Positions 1-4,718 of a DNA stretch of 36,152 nt are shown here, piece by piece. Origin of the DNA: a virus; IMG/VR virus record IMGVR_UViG_3300035034_001991, positions 1 to 36,152 of that record; one strand, given 5' to 3'. The notes beneath the pieces are model-generated. The model saw only the letters and a list, made by a program, of their open reading frames with translations, was not told the DNA's origin and made no database searches. The position numbers and the translations under genes were made by a program. Numbering within the stretch: position 1 is the stretch's first letter; each line of letters opens with the position of its first letter.

Positions 1-146
1 GATTCTTTTTTATATATACCAACTGTAACGCTTGTAGTAAATTCATCAAAGCCCATGCTATTTTTTTTATAATAATTTTTATAAACATCATACCCCTCAT
101 CGTGTTCTAAAATCTCAATTTTTTTTACTTTGCCCTTATTCTTCAT
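1..146 (-). CDS. Leftward hypothetical protein, N-terminal fragment
   Basis: Only the first 48 codons are in the window, read from the ATG at 146 down to the left edge. A GGGGAG ribosome binding site lies 8 bases before the start (plus-strand 155-160). The start is lysine-rich (MKNKGKVKKIEILEHDEG) and continues with a Tyr/Lys-rich stretch. I do not recognise a family. It is the only minus-strand gene, so it marks a divergent operon whose promoter should lie in the non-coding region to its right; a candidate motif is at 417-426 on the minus strand. Confidence 0.6.
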   Translation of the reverse strand, partial: MKNKGKVKKIEILEHDEGYDVYKNYYKKNSMGFDEFTTSVTVGIYKKE

Positions 147-370
147 TTTTAAATCTCCCCTTTTTTTAAGTTTATTGGTGTCGTTGTTGATTTATTATGC
201 GTGTTTAAAGCTTCTTTTAATTTATAATGTTTAAGTATGTTACAATTAATACTATAAACTAAAAGAGCTATGATGTCAAGTATAATTTTAAATTTATTAT
301 AAAAAAGTTATAAAGCCCCTAACCTATGAAAGTTTATAAGACCTGTCATGTCAAACTTTATAAGCATTTT

Positions 371-400
371 AAAAAAAATTAAAAAAAATTAAAAAAATTT
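371..400. repeat. Phased A-tracts (predicted curved DNA)
   Basis: Three consecutive 10-bp units (A8TT, A8TT, A7TTT) place A-runs exactly one helical turn apart. Phased A-tracts are known to bend DNA. Here they lie just downstream, in the leftward direction, of the minus-strand promoter motif at 417-426, so they may influence leftward transcription or form part of an origin. Confidence 0.6.
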
Positions 401-416
401 TATTTATCTTTGAATG

Positions 417-426
417 TTGTATTATA
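417..426 (-). promoter_or_regulatory. Candidate leftward promoter (TATAATACAA)
   Basis: On the minus strand the bases read TATAATACAA. The same 10-mer, or its variant TACTATACAA/G, occurs on the plus strand in front of several rightward genes. This copy would drive the leftward gene at 1-146. No clear -35 hexamer is seen. The call rests on motif recurrence. Confidence 0.4.
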
Positions 427-683
427 TTATTATAAATTTATGCTAAAAAGTCAAGAATTAATGCAATTATTGATATAATATATATTTTTATTTTTTCCCT
501 TCTATTATATACAATATAAAATCTTAAAACAACTATTTAAAAAGATATTATTAATGTATTATATACTAATACTTTAAAATAGACAGAGAAGCCCAAGATT
601 GCGTTTTATAAGCCTTATAGATGTATATTAATAGTATATGTGCTATATGTAATTAAAATGTGATAGAAGGCAGTTTAAGGATC

Positions 684-842
684 TGCAACTATTTGCATGT
701 ATAACAATATTAAACAGCATTATGTAAATTGTCTGATTATTAAAAAAAGTTAGAACATTATAAATACATTTTTACAAGCTCGCTTGTTATACCTGCAATA
801 AATTGCATGCAGAACTGCATTAATTAGTGCAATAAATTGCAT
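684..842. repeat. Repeated TGCAAT-ATTGCA palindromes
   Basis: TGCAATAAATTGCAT occurs identically at 794-808 and 828-842 (34-bp spacing). Its arms TGCAAT/ATTGCA are a perfect inverted repeat around a 2-bp centre. A degenerate copy, TGCAACTATTTGCAT, lies at 684-698, and another TGCA-flanked element at 816-831 overlaps the last copy. Such arrays are typical of dimeric-regulator operators or initiator-binding sites. The binding protein is not identified in the window. Confidence 0.6.
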
Positions 843-851
843 CAATATTAA

Positions 852-876
852 GCGTCGCATAATACATATTATAAGA
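852..876 (-). promoter_or_regulatory. Shared 25-bp element, copy 1 (inverted)
   Basis: On the minus strand this reads TCTTATAAT, five variable bases, then TTATGCGAC. The same arrangement with the same spacing is found on the plus strand at 8106-8130. A shorter match, TATTATGCG, occurs near 192-200. Conservation between two non-coding regions in opposite orientation suggests a regulatory protein-binding site or a phage-specific promoter. Confidence 0.5.
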
Positions 877-1013
877 CAGAAAGGCTTTCAGCCCTGCAAT
901 ATCAACGCTCATCAGGTAGGGGTATGCTACATTTTAACCCTTTTATTAAGTCCATATACCCCTTAAAGTAGTTTCTGAACTCTGTGGCTATACCCTATAT
1001 TATTCCCCCTTGC

Positions 1014-1102
1014 TATCCTCTATTATAAAATTATTTTAATTATTTTCTTTTTTTACTTTAAATTCTCCACCCTAGAGGATATAATAGTAATAGAGGATAT
1101 AA
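1014..1102. repeat. TAGAGGATATAA direct and inverted repeats
   Basis: TAGAGGATATAA occurs as direct copies at 1073-1084 and 1091-1102 (18-bp period). An inverted copy (TATCCTCTATTATA) lies at 1014-1027. The pair ends six bases before the promoter-like TACTATACAA at 1108, a position where an activator or repressor of the early operon could bind. The function is inferred from position only. Confidence 0.5.
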
Positions 1103-1107
1103 AAAAA

Positions 1108-1117
1108 TACTATACAA
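1108..1117 (+). promoter_or_regulatory. Candidate early promoter (TACTATACAA)
   Basis: The 10-mer TACTATACAA lies 37 bases before the first rightward start codon, with a strong AGGAGGGGGTG ribosome site between. The same motif is found at 2419-2428, and the related TATAATACAA at 4151, 8083 and 8322. No consensus -35 box is evident here; the direct repeats at 1073-1102 occupy that position. Confidence 0.45.
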
Positions 1118-1153
1118 AGTATTCTCTCACAATACAAAGGAGGGGGTGTAATT

Positions 1154-1339
1154 TTGAAAATTTACTGTGAGAATTGTGGATTAGTGACCAAACAAGAATT
1201 GGTAACGTTAACTCCAAATGAATATGATTACTATAGTGATTTTGTGAGAAAAGTTATTTCAGCTCACATAAGAGATAATAAAACAGACACTAAACATAAA
1301 TCAAGTTTATTTGAAGGGTGTGATAGTTGTAATGAATAA
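1154..1339 (+). CDS. Small CxxC protein, first gene of early cluster
   Basis: This is a 61-aa protein starting with TTG, eight bases after a very strong AGGAGGGGGTG site. Two CxxC pairs, CENC near the N-terminus and CDSC at the C-terminus, frame a charged helical middle and could bind one zinc ion. I recognise no family. Its end overlaps the next gene's start by 8 bases, indicating translational coupling. It is the leader gene of a run of microproteins that probably take over host functions or regulate early expression (inference). Confidence 0.7.
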   Translation: MKIYCENCGLVTKQELVTLTPNEYDYYSDFVRKVISAHIRDNKTDTKHKSSLFEGCDSCNE

Positions 1340-1844
1340 AGAGATAGAACGTAAATTTTTAATAATTGACTATAGTATTAACGATTTAGAAATACAACAC
1401 TCTAGGTTTAAAGTAAACAATACATTAATAATACAGCAACTATATATAAACACATATAGAGACAGGGAAATGAGATACAGAAAGTCTTTTGATACTAAAA
1501 ATAGAAAGTTTAGCTATACCAAAACAGAAAAAATAGGTTATGGAATGACTAGGGAAGAAACAGAAGTGTCAGTCCCTAATGTTGAATTTATAGTATATGC
1601 TAGAAGGTGTTTACCTATTGAAAAAACAAGGTATGTTTGCAAAAATCATGGTAGAGATTTAATAATAGATGGATACATGAATGTTAATATTCCATTAGTT
1701 TGTGAAATAGAATTTAATAGCGAGCAAGAAGCTAATAATTTTACCCCTTACAAGTGGTTGGGTAAAGAGGTAACAGATATTAAAGAATTTAAGAACTATT
1801 ATATATTTAAAGAATTAAACAAAGAGGGTGATGTTGATGGATAA
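1332..1844 (+). CDS. CYTH-domain (triphosphate tunnel) protein
   Basis: This 170-aa protein belongs to the CYTH / triphosphate tunnel metalloenzyme superfamily, whose members hydrolyse or cyclise triphosphates such as tripolyphosphate, thiamine triphosphate or nucleotides in a beta-barrel tunnel. The diagnostic ExExK motif is at the N-terminus (E4, E6, K8). Tunnel-type basic and acidic residues follow: MRYRK (47-51), TKTEK (63-67), KTR (98-100), D113 and EIEF (125-128), then GKEVT (144-148), a usual CYTH ending. An in-frame upstream ATG at 1311 exists, but the start at 1332 has the ribosome site (GAAGGGTG) and gives the normal N-terminus. The substrate cannot be told from sequence. In a phage it may clear a triphosphate alarmone or nucleotide. 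Confidence 0.85.
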   Translation: MNKEIERKFLIIDYSINDLEIQHSRFKVNNTLIIQQLYINTYRDREMRYRKSFDTKNRKFSYTKTEKIGYGMTREETEVSVPNVEFIVYARRCLPIEKTRYVCKNHGRDLIIDGYMNVNIPLVCEIEFNSEQEANNFTPYKWLGKEVTDIKEFKNYYIFKELNKEGDVDG

Positions 1845-1995
1845 GGCTTGTCCAATGAAGTTTAGTGGGGACGAAGCTCTTAATTTAAGTAATAGAAGGG
1901 GCGAAATTTATCATGAATATAAATGTATAGAAAAAAAGTGTGCTTGGTGGAATATTCATGATAAAATTTGTTCAATAACAGAAAGGGGACATTGA
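1837..1995 (+). CDS. Cys-rich phage microprotein (CxxxxC-WW-C)
   Basis: This 52-aa protein overlaps the end of the CYTH gene by 8 bases. It has four cysteines arranged CP...C-x4-C-AWW...C, a layout I recognise from small unnamed phage proteins whose cysteines and tryptophan pair recur together. It is probably a metal-binding or redox-type fold, function unknown. ATG 1837 is preferred over ATG 1831 because the GAGGGTG site ends at 1830, giving sensible spacing only to 1837. The stop overlaps the next start (TGATG). Confidence 0.7.
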   Translation: MDKACPMKFSGDEALNLSNRRGEIYHEYKCIEKKCAWWNIHDKICSITERGH

Positions 1996-2213
1996 TGGTA
2001 GTAGAAATAGGAAAAAGCAATAGAAAAAATAATTTGTTTTGTGTAGTAAAGGTTAATACTCCTGAAGGTAAAAGGGTTGCTATAACAGCTACACATTGGT
2101 CTAATAAGGATAATATACACAGGAAGGGCTTTACATTTAAAGAAGCAATAAAGAAAGCTAAGAAGTATAGCAGGCTAACTAATACACCATTGTATGAAGG
2201 GACTGATTTTTAA
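1995..2213 (+). CDS. Small basic hypothetical protein
   Basis: The protein has 72 aa and starts at the ATG that overlaps the preceding TGA, with AAAGGGGAC upstream. An in-frame GTG/TTG extension to 1968 lacks a ribosome site and would overlap the previous gene. It is lysine-rich, with a predicted small beta-sheet (FCVVKVNTPEGKRVAITATHW) followed by a basic helix (FKEAIKKAKKYSRL). I do not recognise it. The basic character suggests nucleic-acid contact (inference). Confidence 0.65.
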   Translation: MVVEIGKSNRKNNLFCVVKVNTPEGKRVAITATHWSNKDNIHRKGFTFKEAIKKAKKYSRLTNTPLYEGTDF

Positions 2214-2392
2214 TGTTTGATGGAGCTATAGAAGCATTGAATTTAGTTGTAGTTATAGTTGCAATACTTGTTGTAACTATAATATTTACTTTAGCTTCAC
2301 CATTCCTTGCTGTAGTTTTTATATTTAATAAAACATGGTATTTCTTTAAGGTTAAACAATGGCAGAGTTGGGGTAAAGATAAAAAAAGTTGA
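2213..2392 (+). CDS. Small membrane protein
   Basis: The protein has 59 aa and starts in a TAATG overlap with the previous gene. A hydrophobic run covers residues 11-38 (LVVVIVAILVVTIIF and continuing through a short Ser-Pro break), long enough for one or two membrane passes. A short basic tail with KKS at the end follows. It contains no signal-peptidase site. Small early phage membrane proteins often act in superinfection exclusion or host-envelope effects, but nothing here specifies which. It is the last gene before a promoter-like element. Confidence 0.65.
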   Translation: MFDGAIEALNLVVVIVAILVVTIIFTLASPFLAVVFIFNKTWYFFKVKQWQSWGKDKKS

Positions 2393-2399
2393 TATTTTT

Positions 2400-2428
2400 T
2401 TGACAGCAAGAATAATCATACTATACAA
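2400..2428 (+). promoter_or_regulatory. Promoter: TTGACA with TACTATACAA
   Basis: A perfect -35-like TTGACA lies at 2400-2405. The recurrent TACTATACAA follows at 2419-2428; its TATACA part sits 16 bases from the -35. The same 19-base offset from TTG to the 10-mer occurs in front of the dNMP kinase gene. It would start a second transcript in the microprotein cluster. Confidence 0.55.
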
Positions 2429-2431
2429 GGG

Positions 2432-2741
2432 GTGTTTAATTTAGAAAAGTTCAAAGTGGGCGATAAAGTTTTTGTTAAAATTAATGATAACTTAACAAGA
2501 GAAGAAATTTTTTGGAATATCCAAAAGGCATGACCCTGATAGTTATGATTATGCAGTATCCTTTCAAGGTGATTATGACGATTGGGTAAATGATATATTC
2601 AAAGAAGAACATTTATCTGTTAGGTATGTAAATCTAATTCCTAAAAGGCTTGTTGGTGTCGAAACAGAACTTAAAAAAACATTTAAGAAGGTGTGGGGAC
2701 AAAATGATTTGTTTTTATTGTGGGAAAATAACTTTCCCTGA
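2432..2741 (+). pseudogene. Frameshifted small gene (T6 run)
   Basis: Two frames carry one coherent protein. The upstream frame reads EKFKVGDKVFVKINDNL-TREEIF and stops at 2533. The downstream frame continues with GISKRHDPDSYDYAVSF and on to the stop at 2741. They join if one T of the T6 run at 2508-2513 is skipped (+1). The expected start also looks damaged: AAGGGG at 2427-2432 points to TTA at 2441, where TTG or ATG would be normal, while the only listed start (GTG 2432) overlaps the ribosome site. The N-terminus resembles SH3-like FKVGDKV beta-barrels. It is either decayed or carries a sequencing indel. The end overlaps the next gene. Confidence 0.65.
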
Positions 2742-2817
2742 CAATTCATTAAATAGGAGAATAAAAATATGTGATGATTGCAAAAAGGAAGGTTTTTATG
2801 AACAACACACAATTTAA
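2704..2817 (+). CDS. Zinc-ribbon microprotein (CFYC...CDDC)
   Basis: A 37-aa protein with two CxxC knuckles (C3/C6 and C23/C26) separated by 16 residues, a classic minimal zinc ribbon. The start ATG follows GTGGGGAC closely. The gene begins inside the end of the frameshifted gene and overlaps the next start by 20 bases, so the three are translationally stacked. It is probably a zinc-binding nucleic-acid or protein adaptor; no named family is recognised. Confidence 0.65.
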   Translation: MICFYCGKITFPDNSLNRRIKICDDCKKEGFYEQHTI

Positions 2818-2971
2818 AGCTTTGCTGAAAGCAACTCCTAAAGAACATAAGCAGGGGTTGCTTAGTGGTTGGCTAACGATTAGGGAGTATTTTGATGGAT
2901 ACCAAAGTATTGTAGAAGCATATAGTATAAATAATACAAAAAAAGAATTGGTAGTCAAAATAGGATTTTAG
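2798..2971 (+). CDS. Hypothetical small protein
   Basis: A 57-aa protein. The start at 2798 has AAGGAAGG five bases upstream; the longer frame from 2771 has no such site. It is predicted mostly alpha-helical (NTQFKALLKATPKEH and WLTIREYFDGYQSIVEAY). No family is recognised. It overlaps the preceding zinc-ribbon gene. Confidence 0.65.
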   Translation: MNNTQFKALLKATPKEHKQGLLSGWLTIREYFDGYQSIVEAYSINNTKKELVVKIGF

Positions 2972-2985
2972 AAAGGAAGATAATA

Positions 2986-3270
2986 ATGGAAAAGGTTTAT
3001 GCAGTACACTTTGATGGCAGTTTATATAAAGGTTTAGATTATAATAAAGGACTTTTAAAAAATAGGCAAGGTATTTATTCGAGGGAGCAGGACGCTAAAG
3101 GAGTTATAACAAGAGATACTGAAACATTAGCAGAGAAGATACACTACAACAATAGAACAAGTGATGACCTAAGATGGTTTGAATTGCCTGAAGTTTATAA
3201 AGAAGAAAAGATTGAAAAGCAAAAAAGAAGATTTAAGATTGTTGAATATATTCCAAAAGGGACTGAATAA
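2986..3270 (+). CDS. Hypothetical small protein
   Basis: A 94-aa protein with a GAAAGGAAG ribosome site. The N-terminal half looks like a beta structure (MEKVYAVHFDGSLYKGLDY). The C-terminal part is a charged helix ending in a short strand. I do not recognise it. It is well expressed by its ribosome site and lies 14 bases after its neighbour, in the same transcript. Confidence 0.65.
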   Translation: MEKVYAVHFDGSLYKGLDYNKGLLKNRQGIYSREQDAKGVITRDTETLAEKIHYNNRTSDDLRWFELPEVYKEEKIEKQKRRFKIVEYIPKGTE

Positions 3271-3273
3271 TAA

Positions 3274-3468
3274 ATAACTAAAAAAGAAATGATATTAGAA
3301 CATTTAAAAACAGGTGCAAGTATTGGACAGTATGAAGCTATCATAGAGTATGGCTCTTTAAGGTTGCCTGCTGTGATATATGACTTAAGGGCTGATGGAT
3401 ATAATATAGAAACAGAACTGATTAAAAGCCCTTTAGGAAGGGTAATAACTGAATATACTTTAATATAA
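3274..3468 (+). CDS. Small helix-turn-helix protein, possible ATA start
   Basis: The reading ITKKEMILEHLKTGASIGQYEAI...YGSLRLPAVIYDLRADGYNI matches small phage winged-helix proteins of the HTH_39 type, which bind DNA through a compact HTH. The usual N-terminus of such proteins (MTKKEMILEHL) would start at the ATA codon at 3274, which lies 10 bases after AAAAGGGAC. The first ATG in frame is 3289, without a ribosome site and five residues into the conserved helix. Either ATA is used, or the start has mutated and a shorter protein is made. Length is 64 aa from ATA, 59 from ATG. Confidence 0.65.
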   Translation: MTKKEMILEHLKTGASIGQYEAIIEYGSLRLPAVIYDLRADGYNIETELIKSPLGRVITEYTLI

Positions 3469-3484
3469 GAAGGGGTTGCTTAAT

Positions 3485-3601
3485 ATGTCAAACAAAACTT
3501 ACTATTTCTGTATAGAATGTCAAAGGCATTATAGTGAAGCAGTAGCTAAGGATAAAGATATGGAGTGTATTTGTGGTGGTGGCTTAGTTTTACTACAATG
3601 A
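3485..3601 (+). CDS. Zinc-ribbon microprotein (CIEC...CIC)
   Basis: A 38-aa protein with CxxC (C9/C12) and CxC-GGG (C28/C30) knuckles, a small rubredoxin-like zinc ribbon. AAGAAGGGG lies 9 bases before the ATG. It is the third of the Cys-paired microproteins in this cluster. Function is unknown. Confidence 0.65.
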   Translation: MSNKTYYFCIECQRHYSEAVAKDKDMECICGGGLVLLQ

Positions 3602-3634
3602 CCTAACTGATGGGACAAAAAGGAGTGAGTAACT

Positions 3635-3814
3635 GTGAAAAATAAAAGAGTTACTATACAGTCGGATATGTTTAACATTTTAAAGAAAAAATCGTATAGA
3701 CATAATGTAATTATGAGCTTTATAAACTCTAAAGAAGCTAAAGGTAAAAAAACAATAAATATAAAAGAGTTGCGTGAAACAATAGCAAAGGCTGAAGGTG
3801 ATAAAGTCTTATGA
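3635..3814 (+). CDS. Small basic hypothetical protein
   Basis: The protein has 59 aa with a GTG start after AAGGAGTG. It is strongly basic (about one quarter Lys/Arg) with two helices. Its size and charge suggest an RNA- or DNA-associated role, but no family is recognised. The last four bases overlap the next start (ATGA). Confidence 0.6.
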   Translation: MKNKRVTIQSDMFNILKKKSYRHNVIMSFINSKEAKGKKTINIKELRETIAKAEGDKVL

Positions 3815-3957
3815 GGTGGGCTATAGTGGAGCATCCTATTAAGGGCAGAATGGCAATCAGAATGTATGAAGGGGAAAAGGTAGATATAATAAAAAAGAAC
3901 TCTCCTTCTTTAAGGGTTATTGATGTAGTTGAGTCAATTGACAGGAAGGAGTGGTAG
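3811..3957 (+). CDS. Hypothetical 48-aa protein
   Basis: A 48-aa protein coupled to its neighbour by an ATGA overlap. The order of strands (MRWAIVEHP, MAIRMYEGEKVDII, LRVIDVVESI) suggests a tiny beta-barrel. I do not recognise it. Confidence 0.55.
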   Translation: MRWAIVEHPIKGRMAIRMYEGEKVDIIKKNSPSLRVIDVVESIDRKEW

Positions 3958-3959
3958 TA

Positions 3960-4124
3960 ATGGGTAAAGCAGGAAGTTTACAATGTCCCAATTGTGGGGA
4001 CATATTCCCTGTACAGTATTGGTTGAATGGGAAAAGTATTTATGGGGCATTTTATTTGTGTCCTAGTTGTCAAAGCAAACATCATTGGCAAGAACTTATT
4101 CCTGTAACAAGTAGAAGCCAATAG
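3960..4124 (+). CDS. Zinc-ribbon protein (CPNC...CPSC)
   Basis: This 54-aa protein has a textbook zinc ribbon: CPNCG (C9/C12) and CPSCQ (C34/C37), with aromatic residues between, and a WQE tail. AAGGAGTGG precedes the start, inside the previous gene. This is the last gene before a promoter-like element, so it closes the microprotein cluster. Zinc ribbons of this form often sit in transcription or translation adaptors. Its role is unknown. Confidence 0.7.
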   Translation: MGKAGSLQCPNCGDIFPVQYWLNGKSIYGAFYLCPSCQSKHHWQELIPVTSRSQ

Positions 4125-4131
4125 TATTTTT

Positions 4132-4160
4132 TTGGATATAAATATAGTTATATAATACAA
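4132..4160 (+). promoter_or_regulatory. Promoter: TTGGAT with TATAATACAA
   Basis: TTGGAT lies at 4132-4137 and TATAATACAA at 4151-4160, with the same 19-base offset seen at 2400-2428. The ribosome site AAGGAGTG directly abuts the motif, so the leader would be very short. It is placed to drive the dNMP kinase and polymerase genes. Confidence 0.5.
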
Positions 4161-4172
4161 GGAGTGTATAAT

Positions 4173-4703
4173 ATGAGTAAACCTAAAATAATATTAATTA
4201 CAGGCCAAGCAAGACATGGGAAAGATAGTCTGGCAGACTTTTTAGAGATTGTGTCCCCTTCTACAACAGCAAGAATGGCTTTTGCTGATGGAGTAAAAAA
4301 GGTTGCTAAAGAAAAGCATGATTGGGATGGCGAAAAAAACGAAGTGGGTAGAAGCCTATTACAACTTGTTGGGACAGGATATAAGATTTTGTATGGCAAG
4401 GACTATTGGATAAAGGATTTAGAGAGTAAAATCGAAGATGATGTGGACTATATAATTGTTTCAGACACAAGATTTATAAATGAGTCCACATATTTTAAAG
4501 AAAATGGTTATAAGCAAGTAGTTATAAGGGTTATTAGACTTGATGAAGATGAAAATATATTTGACAATGGCTTAACTGAAAAACAAAAAAATCATCCTAG
4601 TGAAGCTGAAATGAGTAGAATTAAATCTGACATAGTAATATCTGCTAAAAATTTAAATGAATTATGTCAAGGAGCAATATTACATCTAACAAAAATATTT
4701 TAG
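4173..4703 (+). CDS. Deoxynucleoside monophosphate kinase-like
   Basis: A 176-aa P-loop kinase of the phage dNMP kinase type, which phosphorylates dNMPs to supply dNTP synthesis. The Walker A loop is GQARHGKDS (G11 to S19), the Gly-x4-GK-D form typical of this family. The motif IIVSDTRFINE corresponds to the family's conserved SDxRFxNE strand. The start at 4173 fits the AAGGAGTG site; an upstream GTG at 4164 lies inside that site. The gene sits just before the polymerase and ahead of thyX, a coherent nucleotide-metabolism group. Substrate specificity is not readable. Confidence 0.8.
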   Translation: MSKPKIILITGQARHGKDSLADFLEIVSPSTTARMAFADGVKKVAKEKHDWDGEKNEVGRSLLQLVGTGYKILYGKDYWIKDLESKIEDDVDYIIVSDTRFINESTYFKENGYKQVVIRVIRLDEDENIFDNGLTEKQKNHPSEAEMSRIKSDIVISAKNLNELCQGAILHLTKIF

Positions 4704-4718
4704 CAAAGGGGGTTTTAT

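Larger units (their letters stand above)
147..1153. other. 1-kb divergent non-coding control region
   Basis: No convincing gene is present on either strand. The stretch is extremely AT-rich and holds phased A-tracts (371-400), a short palindrome TATAAG-C-CTTATA (607-619), TGCAAT/ATTGCA palindromes (684-842), a motif shared with the 8.1-kb intergenic region (852-876), three copies of TAGAGGAT (1014-1102), and promoter-like motifs on both strands. It lies between divergent genes and next to the small early-gene cluster, so it is most likely a regulatory hub and possibly a replication origin. The origin role is inference only. Confidence 0.7.

Noticed and set aside
371-400. CRISPR-like short repeats
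   Set aside because: The units are 10-bp A-tracts without spacers, so this is curved DNA rather than an array.
147-1153. tRNA or structured RNA gene in the left gap
   Set aside because: No cloverleaf or GC-rich folded core could be recognised; the GGGGTA/TACCCC pairing near 917-952 is short with a large loop.
1311-1331. Upstream start for the CYTH gene
   Set aside because: Adds seven residues before the conserved MNKEIERKF and has no ribosome site; ATG 1332 is better.
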